Below, piece after piece: positions 1 through 8,766 of a stretch of DNA of 48,013 bases (positions within the stretch are counted from its first letter, which is position 1; every line of letters starts with the position of its first letter). Location of the stretch: contig JXCB02000023.1 of the NCBI GenBank assembly GCA_000828075.3, positions 433,804-481,816 of the forward strand, written 5' to 3'. Under the pieces are notes generated by a model that had not been told where the DNA came from, ran no database searches, and worked only from the letters and a program-made list of their open reading frames with translations. Source of the DNA: Tolypothrix campylonemoides VB511288 (GTDB taxonomy: Bacteria > Cyanobacteriota > Cyanobacteriia > Cyanobacteriales > Nostocaceae). The translations under genes were made by a program, and so were the position numbers.

Positions 1-92
1 CTGGTGATTCTAAAATAAAGTTGACTGCTGCTAATGGTATAATAGCTGCTCCTTCACGGGTAAAGGGTCCTAAGAAAAAGAAAACTAAGTAG
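1..92 (+). CDS. C-terminal end of an unidentified protein (partial)
   Basis: An open frame enters from the left edge and ends at TAG 90-92. The visible 29 residues end in a very basic tail (KGPKKKKTK). No start or domain is visible, so no function can be given. The frame is uninterrupted from position 3, but a piece this short could be open by chance. The basic tail and the clean gap before the next gene make a real gene end plausible. Confidence 0.4.
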   Translation, partial: GDSKIKLTAANGIIAAPSRVKGPKKKKTK

Positions 93-258
93 GTTAGTAT
101 TTCAATGATTGAAGGTGATTTAAATCAAGTTTAGTATAGGTGCATCACAATATTAACCAAATACAATATTACTCAAAAACAATTTTTCATGATTAAGTGT
201 TTCAGTTGCTTGTTTGTTCAATAAGCAACTCTTTAATTTAAAAATATTGAAATCATTC

Positions 259-3195
259 ATGCACTTGTCTCATCTTACTCGCTTTGGTGCAATCGCGCTC
301 ACTCTTTTATGTTTATTGAATCCAGTTTACGGAGCAAGCAGCGATTCTAACTTCGTGAAATATTTTGTTGGGACGTTACAAGCACAAAAACCTGAAAGCC
401 TGAAGACAGAAGCAGACCGATTGTATGACCAAGGAGTTGACCAATATGAAAGCGGTCAGTTTCAAAAATCCTTAGAAACGTACCAAAAAGTTCTGGCAAT
501 TTATCAGCAAATTGGCGAAAAAGATGATATTGCTAAAACTCTCTATGCAATTGGCATTATTTACAATCAAACCTCTCAATATTATAAAGCAAGAGATGTC
601 CTCAAACAAGCATTAGTTATTTATCAAGAATTAGGCGACAAGGAAAGCATTAGTGACACGCTTAATAGTCTAGGGGCGGTTTCTAAAAATTTAGGTCAGT
701 ATCCACAAGCACTAGAGTTTTATCAGCAAGCATTGGCGATAAGTCAAAAAGTAAATATTGGCATTTCTAACAAAGAGACACAGGAAACGATTGCACTCAT
801 CCTTAATAATATTGGTTTAGTTTATCAGTCTATGGGGCAGTATTCTCAAGCACTGGAATACTATCAGCAAAGCCTTAGCCTCAATCAAAAAATAGAAGAT
901 AAACTAGGCATTGGGAATTCTCTTAATAGTATAGGGGGAGTTTATTACGAAACAGGACAGTATTCCCAAGCACTCAAGTTTTTTCAACAAGCTTTAGCCA
1001 ATGTCCAAAATGCCAAAGAGCCTACATCAGCAAATATCCTTAATAATATTGGGCTTGTTTACAGCGAACTGGGTCAATATTCCAAAGCACTAAAATTTTA
1101 TCAGCAAGCTTTAGCAATTCGGAAAAATCTCGGTGATCAAGATGGCAAAGCTACGACTTTACATAACATTGGCTTTGCCTACAATAACATGAAGAAATAT
1201 TCCCAAGCTATTGATTATTATAAGCAAGCTTTAGCAGCTTTTAAAAAAATTGGTAATCAGCCAAAGATGGGCAGTACTCTCAACAATATAGGGTTTGCTT
1301 ATCAACAATTGGGGCAGTATTCGCAAGCACTAGAGTCTCTTCAGCAAGGGTTAAGAATTCTTCAACAAGTAGGCGATCGCGCTGTCGCTGGGCGTACCTT
1401 TGATAGTATGGGAAGCGCTTACAAAGGTATAGGCAACTATTCCCAAGCATTGGCGTCATATCAGCAAGCGTTATTATTGAGTCGAGAAGTTGGTGATAGA
1501 GTTGCTGAAAGAATAACTCTTAGCAACATCGGTGATTTATTGGCGCGACAAAACAAGCCACAATTAGCAATTATTTTTTACAAACAATCTGTCAACATAA
1601 CCCAAAGCATACGCGCTGAATTGCGATCGCTTCCACGGGAACAACAGCAATCTTACACAGCAACTATAGCTGATACCTATCGCCGCTTGGCTGACTTACT
1701 GCTGCAACAAAACCGTGTGCTAGAAGCACAGCAAGTTTTAGATTTACTCAAAATTCAAGAACTAGACGATTACCTGGGTGATGTTCGGGGTTATCAAAGA
1801 ACCGCCAAAAAAGTTGAGTCACTATTTCCAGAACAGTCAATTAATCAAGGGTTGAAAGTCGTAGCCGACAAACAAATTCAAATCAGCAGACAACTGAGTG
1901 AACTACAAAAAATCCCACCAAACAACAGAAAACCCGACCAAATGGCAAAGATTGTCGAATTAGAGGCAAATCTGATCGCAGAATTTAACCAATTTATCGA
2001 CAGTCCAGAAGTGAATGCTTGGTTAGAACAGCTTAGCCCAAAAGCGGCACAACAGATTATACCACTGGAGCATCTGAACAGCTTGCGAGACAACTTGAAG
2101 CGTCTCAACCAAAACGCCGTCTTGCTGTACCCGTTGATTTTAGACAACCGTCTGGAACTGGTACTGACAAGCCCAAACACACCGCCAATTCATCGTAGTG
2201 TTACAGTCAAAAAAGAAGAACTCAATCGGGCAATTGTAGAGTTTCGTAGTGCTTTGGAAAATCCCGAATCTGATGCTACAGTTCCCGCACAAAAGTTGTA
2301 TGAGTATTTAATTAAGCCGATAGAAAAAGACTTGGCAAACGCAGATGCTAAAACAATCATCTATGCGCCAGATGGACCGTTACGTTACATTCCCCTAGCG
2401 GCTTTATACGACGGTAAAAAATGGTTAGCGCAGCGCTTCCGTACTAACAATATTACTGCTTTGAGCTTAACCGAACTCGATACTCAACCTTTACCCCAAA
2501 TCAAAGTATTAGCTGGGGCGACAACACAGCGTCACGTTGTAAAACTTGAGTCTACCTCATTACCATTTAAAGCGTTGGAATATGCAGGGGCGGAAGTCAA
2601 CAACCTTGCTACGATGATGCCAGGAACCAAGACACTTTTAGATAATGATTTCAACCGCGAATCGATGATTTCTTATTTAAATGTCTACTCAATTATTCAT
2701 ATGGCGACTCATGCGAAATTTGTCAACGGTAAGCCGGAATACTCTTTTATTTTAATGGGCGATGGTAATTTAATCACCCTACCAGATATTCAAAAGCTAT
2801 CTTTGCCAAATGTAGATTTGGTTGTGTTGAGTGCTTGCGAAACAGCAGTTGGTGACCAGATAGGTAAGGGAGAAGAAATTTTAGGTTTTGGCTATCAAAT
2901 ACAGCGTACAGGAGCAAGAGCTGCGATCGCTTCTTTATGGTCTGTCAGCGATGGCGGTACACAAGCTTTAATGAATGCTTTTTACGCGTTTTTAAGTCAA
3001 GGCAAAATTACCAAAGCTGAAGCTTTACGTCAGGCGCAAGCAGCAATGATTACAAGCGACTATTCAGGGGTAACTCAAGACCAGGATAGAGGAATTCTCA
3101 AATCTACGCGTGAGAAACTACCACCAAAAGTGGCAAATCGTCTGAGTCATCCTTATTATTGGGCACCTTTCATTTTAATTGGTAATGGGTTGTGA
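259..3195 (+). CDS. TPR-repeat protein with C-terminal CHAT (caspase-like) protease domain
   Basis: A secreted or membrane-anchored protein of 978 residues from ATG 259. An in-frame TTG at 214 would add 15 residues, but ATG 259 puts a typical signal peptide (basic start, then a hydrophobic run ending PVYGA) at the N-terminus. Residues about 45-460 hold roughly ten tetratricopeptide repeats of about 40 residues with the recurrent pattern GQYSQALEYYQQAL. A helical linker follows. The last 300 residues form a CHAT domain (Caspase HetF Associated with TPRs), with candidate catalytic His818 in HMATHAKF and Cys860 in LSACETAVGD. CHAT proteases are common in multicellular cyanobacteria, where HetF is one; TPR arrays usually bind partners. 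The substrate is unknown. It is probably not HetF itself, because this is one of many CHAT/TPR paralogues. Both catalytic residues are present, so activity is plausible. Confidence 0.9.
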   Translation: MHLSHLTRFGAIALTLLCLLNPVYGASSDSNFVKYFVGTLQAQKPESLKTEADRLYDQGVDQYESGQFQKSLETYQKVLAIYQQIGEKDDIAKTLYAIGIIYNQTSQYYKARDVLKQALVIYQELGDKESISDTLNSLGAVSKNLGQYPQALEFYQQALAISQKVNIGISNKETQETIALILNNIGLVYQSMGQYSQALEYYQQSLSLNQKIEDKLGIGNSLNSIGGVYYETGQYSQALKFFQQALANVQNAKEPTSANILNNIGLVYSELGQYSKALKFYQQALAIRKNLGDQDGKATTLHNIGFAYNNMKKYSQAIDYYKQALAAFKKIGNQPKMGSTLNNIGFAYQQLGQYSQALESLQQGLRILQQVGDRAVAGRTFDSMGSAYKGIGNYSQALASYQQALLLSREVGDRVAERITLSNIGDLLARQNKPQLAIIFYKQSVNITQSIRAELRSLPREQQQSYTATIADTYRRLADLLLQQNRVLEAQQVLDLLKIQELDDYLGDVRGYQRTAKKVESLFPEQSINQGLKVVADKQIQISRQLSELQKIPPNNRKPDQMAKIVELEANLIAEFNQFIDSPEVNAWLEQLSPKAAQQIIPLEHLNSLRDNLKRLNQNAVLLYPLILDNRLELVLTSPNTPPIHRSVTVKKEELNRAIVEFRSALENPESDATVPAQKLYEYLIKPIEKDLANADAKTIIYAPDGPLRYIPLAALYDGKKWLAQRFRTNNITALSLTELDTQPLPQIKVLAGATTQRHVVKLESTSLPFKALEYAGAEVNNLATMMPGTKTLLDNDFNRESMISYLNVYSIIHMATHAKFVNGKPEYSFILMGDGNLITLPDIQKLSLPNVDLVVLSACETAVGDQIGKGEEILGFGYQIQRTGARAAIASLWSVSDGGTQALMNAFYAFLSQGKITKAEALRQAQAAMITSDYSGVTQDQDRGILKSTREKLPPKVANRLSHPYYWAPFILIGNGL

Positions 3196-3269
3196 ATGTT
3201 TACGGCTAAGCGAGTTTAAAATGAAATAAACTTTTGATGTCGTCTAAGATAAAGGACAAAAGTGAAATT

Positions 3270-3512
3270 ATGAACACCCACAAGATAGAAACTGTTTTAA
3301 CTGAAGATGGAACTCTAACGCTACAGGGTTTACCTTTTCATGCGGGAGATGCTGTGGAAGTGATTATTCTGCAAGCGAAAACTCCACAACATCAAGATGC
3401 GGTGAATTCTCAATCAGAGAAAAATCGTTATCCATTGCGCGATACGCAGCCATATCGTTACGATGACCCAACAGAACCAGTCGCTTTAGAAGATTGGGAA
3501 TGTTTGCAATGA
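3270..3512 (+). CDS. Antitoxin of a PIN-toxin (VapC-type) pair
   Basis: A small protein of 80 residues from ATG 3270. An in-frame ATG at 3237 gives 91 residues, but homologous antitoxins usually begin close to the motif at 3270 (MNTHKIETVLTEDGTLTL). The sequence suggests an N-terminal beta-rich half (TLTLQGLPFHAGDAVEVIIL, like an AbrB/SpoVT or DUF2281-type fold), followed by a hydrophilic tail (YPLRDTQPYRYDDPTEPV) of the kind that wraps a PIN toxin. The stop codon overlaps the start of the downstream PIN gene as ATGA, the usual translational coupling in toxin-antitoxin operons. The role is inferred mostly from this context: to neutralise the toxin and probably to repress the operon. The exact antitoxin family was not identified. 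Confidence 0.75.
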   Translation: MNTHKIETVLTEDGTLTLQGLPFHAGDAVEVIILQAKTPQHQDAVNSQSEKNRYPLRDTQPYRYDDPTEPVALEDWECLQ

Positions 3513-3898
3513 TTATACTCGATACTCATATCTGGGTTTGGTGGGTTCAGAATGATGCACGATTGACCATAAAACATCGACAATGGATACAAGATTACGA
3601 GTCTGAGGGTTTAGGTGTCAGCATTATTTCTTGTTGGGAAGTAGCCAAATTGGTAGAGAAAAATCGGCTAATTTTGCCTTTGGCTATTGATGAATGGCTG
3701 GAAGAATCTTTAGCTTACCCTGGTGTACAACTACTTGATTTGACCCTACCGATAGTGGTTGAGTCAACTCAACTAAGGGGGTTTCACAGGGATCCGTTTG
3801 ACCAAATTATTGTGGCTACAGCCAGAATTTATGGGTGTCCTTTGTTGACTGTGGATACAAAAATCCTAAACTATCCTAATGTGCAAACACTCAAGTAG
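3509..3898 (+). CDS. PIN-domain ribonuclease toxin (VapC-like, Sll0205-type)
   Basis: A 129-residue PIN-domain protein starting at ATG 3509, which overlaps the antitoxin stop by 4 bp. An upstream ATG at 3494 is in frame but lies inside the antitoxin gene. PIN hallmarks are visible: Asp5 in MIILDTHIWVWW, a conserved Glu in SCWEVAKLVEKNRL, and Asp residues in HRDPFDQIIVATA and LLTVDTKI, which together build the metal-binding site. Members of this family cleave RNA, often tRNA or rRNA, when the labile antitoxin is lost. The arrangement is antitoxin first, toxin second, translationally coupled. No defects are seen. The RNA target cannot be predicted. Confidence 0.88.
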   Translation: MIILDTHIWVWWVQNDARLTIKHRQWIQDYESEGLGVSIISCWEVAKLVEKNRLILPLAIDEWLEESLAYPGVQLLDLTLPIVVESTQLRGFHRDPFDQIIVATARIYGCPLLTVDTKILNYPNVQTLK

Positions 3899-4115
3899 TT
3901 AATTCTATAAATTATGATAAAGCCGTAAGATGTGAGGCGTAACGGCTAGTTTGCCTTTTAAGCAAAGGCTTTCTGACCAAGCGAAGTGCTATTCTACATC
4001 CTTAATATATTAACTGAGTTTCGCTAGGATAGTGTAGCCTAAGCAATAGTTACCTTTTCTCTCTATTTCAACCTAAGCGATACCTGCTGCTTAGTTATAC
4101 GCACTCCTCACGCCC

Positions 4116-6452
4116 ATGACAACAACCACAGACTTCCTCAGTCACCTCAACCCCAGTCAACGCCGCGCTGTTGAACATCACTGCGGTCCCCTGCTCGTTG
4201 TTGCTGGTGCGGGTTCCGGCAAAACACGAGCGCTGATTTATCGCATTGCTAACCTTATTTTGCAACACCGCGTTGATCCAGAAAATATCCTGGCGGTGAC
4301 TTTCACCAATAAAGCCGCACGCGAGATGAAAGAGCGTATTCAAAAGTTATTTGCCGATCGCCTGGCAATGACAGAATACAATGAGCGGTTTGATTTGTTA
4401 CCAGAGTACGACCAAACCAAGCTGAAGTCGAAAGTCTGGAAAACCTTCATCAAAGATATGTGGTGCGGTACTTTCCACAGTCTGTTTTCTCGCGTTCTCC
4501 GCTTTGATATCGATAAATACCAAGACGAAAAAGGACGGCAGTGGACGCGGAATTTTTCCATTTTTGACGAGTCCGACGCCCAAAGCCTTGTGAAAGAAAT
4601 CGTTACAAAACAGCTTAACCTGGACGATAAGAAGTTTGAACCCCGTTCTGTCCGCTACGCCATCAGTAACGCCAAAAACCAAGGCTTATCACCTAAAGAA
4701 TTTGAGAGAGAACAGCCGAATTATCGCGGCAGGGTGATTGCAGAAGTTTATAATCACTATCAAAGCCGACTTGCAGAAAACAACGCCCTCGATTTTGATG
4801 ACCTGATTCTCGTTCCTGTAAGATTGTTTCAGCAAAACGAGCAAGTGTTGGGTTATTGGCATAACAAGTTTCGCCATATTTTGGTAGATGAATATCAGGA
4901 TACTAACCGCACTCAATACGAACTCATCCGCCTATTGGCGACGAATGGCGAAACTAAAAAGAGTGAATGGGATTGGACAGACCGTTCTGTTTTGGTGGTT
5001 GGTGATGCTGATCAATCAATTTATTCATTTAGAATGGCTGACTTCACCATCTTGTTGGACTTTCAGCACGATTTTGGTGATGGGTTATCCGACGAAGAGA
5101 CCCGGACAATGGTGAAGTTAGAGGAGAATTATCGCTCTTGCGAAAATATTCTGCAAGCAGCCAATCAATTAATTGAAAACAACACCCAACGTATTGATAA
5201 AATCCTCAAAGCAACAAGAGGTGCAGGTGAGGAAATTTTTTGTCATAAAGCAGATGATGAAATTGCAGAAGCAGATTTTGTCATTAATCAAATTCGCTCT
5301 TTAGAAAACCAGCATCCCGAGTTGAATTGGGGGAGTTTTGCCATACTTTATCGTACCAACGCCCAATCTCGACCGTTTGAAGAGTTATTGGTGCGATTGG
5401 GAATTCCCTACACAGTTGTAGGAGGAATAAAGTTTTACGATCGCAAAGAAATTAAAGATGTCTTGGCTTACTTGCGGGCGATCGCCAACCCAGCCGATAC
5501 ACTCAGTTTAACGCGAGTCATTAATACTCCCCGGCGCGGTATTGGTAAAGCGACCATCGAGGCACTGAATAACGCCGCGAGAGAATTAGGCACAACTCTG
5601 TGGGAAATTATAAGTGATGAAACATCAGTAAATACATTAGCAGGACGTTCTGCCAAAGCCGTTAATAGCTTTGCCCAGATGATTCGTAATTTGCAAGACC
5701 AAATGGAGACAGTTCCAGTTTCTGAACTTGTGCAAGGAGTGCTGGAAGACTCTGGATACCTTAAAGACTTGCAAACACAGGGAACGGAAGAAGCAGAAGA
5801 CAGGGTGCAAAACGTCCAAGAATTATTCAACGCCGTGCTGCAATTTGAAGAAGAAAGCGAGGATGTCACCCTGCAAGCCTTCCTTAGTAGTACCGCCCTC
5901 AGTTCCGATTTGGATAACTTAAAAGAAGGAGAAACAGCAGTTTCGCTGTTAACTTTACACGCTTCCAAGGGGCTGGAGTTTCCTGTTGTGTTTTTGGTAG
6001 GGATGGAACAGGGACTGTTTCCCAATTACCGTTCCATGAATGATCCAGCCTCTTTGGAAGAAGAACGCCGCTTGTGTTATGTGGGAATTACTCGCGCCCA
6101 AGAACGGTTGTACATAAGCCATGCCCGTGAACGCCGCCTTTATGGTTCTCGGGAACCAGCCATGCGATCGCAATTCCTCGACGAACTACCCGAAGAATTA
6201 TTAATGACTCGGCATAGAAGCGTTGCTTATACCAAAGGTGCTGGTGGAAATTCATCGCAGCGTACAACTCAAAGAAAGCAAGGAACAGCACATTGGCAAG
6301 TCGGCGAAAAAGTTCTGCATAAAATCTTTGGCGTTGGAGAAATTACTCATATTTTTGGGTCAGGAAATAAAATTTCTCTAGCGATTAAATTTGATAGTTT
6401 GGGTCAAAAAATTATCGACCCAAGAGTTGCACAGTTGCAACGGGTCGATTGA
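4116..6452 (+). CDS. pcrA: ATP-dependent DNA helicase PcrA/UvrD (SF1A)
   Basis: A 778-residue superfamily 1A 3'-5' DNA helicase used in nucleotide excision repair, replication restart and removal of RecA filaments. Motifs in order: Walker A GAGSGKT (residues 31-37), motif Ia TFTNKAAREM, Walker B VDEYQDTN, motif III GDADQSIYSFR, motif IV LEENYRS, YRTNAQSR, motif V TLHASKGLEFPVVF, and motif VI VGITRAQERLY. A short C-terminal tail (HWQVGEKVLHKIFGVGEI) is the Tudor-like module that binds RNA polymerase in PcrA. The length is a little above the usual 720-750 because of small insertions around residues 85-125. Start ATG 4116 gives a normal N-terminus (LSHLNPSQRRAVEH). It stands alone on the plus strand and converges on the response regulator downstream. 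Confidence 0.95.
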   Translation: MTTTTDFLSHLNPSQRRAVEHHCGPLLVVAGAGSGKTRALIYRIANLILQHRVDPENILAVTFTNKAAREMKERIQKLFADRLAMTEYNERFDLLPEYDQTKLKSKVWKTFIKDMWCGTFHSLFSRVLRFDIDKYQDEKGRQWTRNFSIFDESDAQSLVKEIVTKQLNLDDKKFEPRSVRYAISNAKNQGLSPKEFEREQPNYRGRVIAEVYNHYQSRLAENNALDFDDLILVPVRLFQQNEQVLGYWHNKFRHILVDEYQDTNRTQYELIRLLATNGETKKSEWDWTDRSVLVVGDADQSIYSFRMADFTILLDFQHDFGDGLSDEETRTMVKLEENYRSCENILQAANQLIENNTQRIDKILKATRGAGEEIFCHKADDEIAEADFVINQIRSLENQHPELNWGSFAILYRTNAQSRPFEELLVRLGIPYTVVGGIKFYDRKEIKDVLAYLRAIANPADTLSLTRVINTPRRGIGKATIEALNNAARELGTTLWEIISDETSVNTLAGRSAKAVNSFAQMIRNLQDQMETVPVSELVQGVLEDSGYLKDLQTQGTEEAEDRVQNVQELFNAVLQFEEESEDVTLQAFLSSTALSSDLDNLKEGETAVSLLTLHASKGLEFPVVFLVGMEQGLFPNYRSMNDPASLEEERRLCYVGITRAQERLYISHARERRLYGSREPAMRSQFLDELPEELLMTRHRSVAYTKGAGGNSSQRTTQRKQGTAHWQVGEKVLHKIFGVGEITHIFGSGNKISLAIKFDSLGQKIIDPRVAQLQRVD

Positions 6453-6501
6453 TAGGCAATTAAAACCAAAATTCTCCATCAGCTCCCTAGATGGCTGCCG
6501 C

Positions 6502-6933
6502 TCACTCCGCGCATACAAAGCATGGCAAAGAATGCGCGGCAGATGATTGTTTAATTCCCTCCCATTCCAATACCTCTGCCACTTGCATCACTAGTTTTAA
6601 CGGAGCAAAAGGTTTGGCAATGACTCCCGCAATGCTTAACTGTGCATATTGTTTGAAATCTTGCATCTGCGCCTTAGCAGTCAGCAAAATAACTGGAATT
6701 TTTTGAGTAAGCGGATGACTTTGCAGCGCAGCCAGCACCGTTAGTGCGCTCATATTCGGCATCATCATATCCAGCAAAATCGCATTAGGGAGTTCACTAC
6801 AAGCCAATAACAGTCCATTGCTGGCTTCAGTAGATGTCAGCACTTGCCAGCCACCTAAGTATTCTAAGCAAGTTTTAATAATAGTACACAAATTTTTCTC
6901 GTTATCAATTACCAAAATGCGCTTTGTGGACAT
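6502..6933 (-). CDS. Orphan single-domain response regulator (CheY-like receiver)
   Basis: A 143-residue stand-alone receiver domain with no output domain. The phosphorylation pocket is complete: acidic residues D10 and E12 (VIDNE), phospho-acceptor D55 (AILLDMMMP), T85 (ILLTAKA) and K107 (AKPFAP). After residue 125 only a short tail follows. Such regulators act by protein-protein contact or in phosphorelays in the cytoplasm. No partner kinase lies nearby; the nearest histidine kinase is 27 kb away. It is convergent with pcrA, with a gap of about 50 bp. Confidence 0.9.
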   Translation of the reverse strand: MSTKRILVIDNEKNLCTIIKTCLEYLGGWQVLTSTEASNGLLLACSELPNAILLDMMMPNMSALTVLAALQSHPLTQKIPVILLTAKAQMQDFKQYAQLSIAGVIAKPFAPLKLVMQVAEVLEWEGIKQSSAAHSLPCFVCAE

Positions 6934-7314
6934 AGCTTACTTACAGGTTAATCTTTTAACAACTTAGCGACTTTTGTTTCTCTTCACCATCTGCTAAAGG
7001 AATTAATCAATACTAAGTTTTTATGTATTCATTGCTACAAGCTTTGTTCTTGATTTGTCTAGTTACTAATAGAATTTATTCTTCAAAAAAGAAAATTATT
7101 TACTTGTTTAAAATTTCATCAAGTAATTTATGAGACAAACAACTTCCATTTGATTCTAAGAGAATTACTAGCTTGGAAAACCAAAAGAAGCCTCTGTCAT
7201 ACGACCTATGTAGGCAATGCCTCTACATTGGCTCCTGAGAATGAGGAAACTACAGTGGTGTTTTTATAAAATGATACCTATACACTAGGTTGATGTAGTA
7301 ACGGAGTTGACAGT
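6934..7314. other. Divergent intergenic region, 381 bp
   Basis: This AT-rich stretch separates two divergently transcribed genes and should hold both promoters. A short imperfect hairpin (TGTAGGC...GCCTCTACA) lies near 7210-7230. GGAG at 7301-7304, about 10 bases before ATG 7315, is a plausible ribosome binding site for the plus-strand gene. No coding potential was recognised. Confidence 0.4.
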
Positions 7315-8091
7315 ATGGCTAGTCAAGCCGAAAGTAAAGGTAAGCACAGTACTGCTCATGACGAAACTTCATCCAAGAAAGCGGCTGATAAGAATGAAGC
7401 AAATGCTAAGCACAGTGCTGATAACCACGAGGAGCTAGATTCACTTCTTTCTACCCTTGAGGGAGATATCACTACCCTGGATGCAGACGCTGCTCTGGGC
7501 TTAATTGATGAGTGGTATGGTTCTCTGCATAAAGCTAAAGAACCAGAACTCAAAGAGATTGCAAATAGTATTAAGGAGCTAAAGCAACTCGTCAAGGGTG
7601 GTAAAGCCACAGGTCATGAAATTGGTGAAGTCCTGATTGAAATCGGCGAACAAACAACTAACTTTGGTTCTGATGCTTCCAAAGAGCTAAAAACTCCACT
7701 ACATAAATTGGGTAAGCAACTCACCAAAGCAGGCACTTCACTAGGTAAAGCAGAAGACAAGGAGCATATTGAACAAATTGACTCCCTGGTAGAGAACCTT
7801 GAAGGAGACTTGACAAAAATTGATACAGAGGTAGCTCTCAACGGTATCGATACGTGGTACACATTGCTACACAAGTCTGAAGACGAGAATCTCAAAGCGA
7901 TCGCCAACGGACTCAAGCAACTCAAGCAACTTCTCAAGCGCAGCAACCCCAAAGCTGCTGACATAGGTGAAGTACTCACCCAACTTGGCGAACAAACTCA
8001 AGAAGCTGCCAATTCTGCTGGAAGAGGACTCAAAGGGCGAATTCAAAAACTGGGCAAAGTCCTCAGTAAAGTTGGCAAGTCTTTGGAGTAA
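7315..8091 (+). CDS. Hypothetical helical protein with an internal duplication
   Basis: A 258-residue, highly charged, almost cysteine-free protein of unknown function. After a low-complexity start rich in Lys, Ser and Ala (residues 1-40), two homologous units of about 100 residues follow, at roughly 41-145 and 150-250. The pairs LEGDITTLDADAALGLID / LEGDLTKIDTEVALNGID and IGEVLIEIGEQT / IGEVLTQLGEQT show the duplication clearly. Both units look amphipathic and all-helical, somewhat like apolipoprotein or phasin repeats; that comparison is only an impression. There is no signal peptide or membrane segment, so it is probably cytoplasmic or surface-associated. It ends in a good bidirectional terminator. 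Confidence 0.75.
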   Translation: MASQAESKGKHSTAHDETSSKKAADKNEANAKHSADNHEELDSLLSTLEGDITTLDADAALGLIDEWYGSLHKAKEPELKEIANSIKELKQLVKGGKATGHEIGEVLIEIGEQTTNFGSDASKELKTPLHKLGKQLTKAGTSLGKAEDKEHIEQIDSLVENLEGDLTKIDTEVALNGIDTWYTLLHKSEDENLKAIANGLKQLKQLLKRSNPKAADIGEVLTQLGEQTQEAANSAGRGLKGRIQKLGKVLSKVGKSLE

Positions 8092-8118
8092 ACTCTGCGG
8101 GTGGATTGATAAAAGCAA

Positions 8119-8146
8119 AACCCCTATTTTTATGGCAATAGGGGTT
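8119..8146. terminator. Bidirectional hairpin terminator
   Basis: A perfect 10-bp inverted repeat AACCCCTATT / AATAGGGGTT encloses an 8-base loop. It lies between the stop of the plus-strand gene (8091) and the stop of the convergent minus-strand methyltransferase (8152). It is preceded by A-rich and followed by T-rich sequence, so it can serve both genes. Confidence 0.7.
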
Positions 8147-8151
8147 AGAGG

Positions 8152-8766
8152 TTATGTTTTTACCGCCACTCCTTTGTATAAATAGCCCATAATTCCTGGT
8201 AAGTTTTTCTCCTGAAACTGTTCGACTCTGACCTGGTTAAACTGGCTTTCAACTAAACGTTTGATATCGCGATTTAAGTGACAACCATCGGCAATGACTT
8301 TTTGCACTGGAGTGAAACGGTTTTGCCAAACTTGAACTTTAGGATTATCGCTTAACCCATGTTCAATAAAGAAAAACCGCCCTTCCGGTTTCAGCACGCG
8401 ATAAATTTCCTGCAAAGCTTGCTTGACATTGGCAATGCTACACAATGTCCAAGTAGTAACCACACTATCAAAGCTTTGATCTGCGAAAGGTAGGTTTTCG
8501 CCATTCAGGACGTGATGCTCTACAGTAATATCTGAAGCCTGAATGCGTTTTAAAGCAAGTGCATTCATTCCAGGATTGGCATCAACTGTTGTCAGCTTTT
8601 GGATATGTTTAGGATAGTAAGGCAAATTCAATCCTGTGCCAAAGCCAATTTCTAGCGTTTCCCCAGATACTTGTGCCAAAACCTCCTGACGGTAGTGGGA
8701 TAAACTTGCATCAGACATTGACCAATCCAGTAAGCGAGGCAGGATGAATTGGGAGTAAAGATTCAT
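8152..8766 (-). CDS. Class I SAM-dependent methyltransferase (UbiE/Methyltransf_11 type)
   Basis: A 204-residue cytoplasmic methyltransferase. The SAM-binding glycine motif LEIGFGTGLNLPYY lies at residues 38-51, the acidic loop is VDANPGM, and post-motif elements are PFADQSFDSVVTTWTLCSI and LKPEGRFFFIEHGL. This is the pattern of small methyltransferases that act on lipid or quinone-like substrates, but the substrate cannot be read from the sequence. Its start ATG overlaps the stop of the upstream M14 peptidase gene by 4 bp (ATGA), so the two are translationally coupled. No defects are seen. Confidence 0.88.
   Translation of the reverse strand: MNLYSQFILPRLLDWSMSDASLSHYRQEVLAQVSGETLEIGFGTGLNLPYYPKHIQKLTTVDANPGMNALALKRIQASDITVEHHVLNGENLPFADQSFDSVVTTWTLCSIANVKQALQEIYRVLKPEGRFFFIEHGLSDNPKVQVWQNRFTPVQKVIADGCHLNRDIKRLVESQFNQVRVEQFQEKNLPGIMGYLYKGVAVKT

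Noticed and set aside
5468-6025. 185-codon minus-strand frame inside pcrA
   Set aside because: It lies wholly within a strongly conserved helicase gene. Its Ser/Cys-rich composition is typical of antisense shadows.
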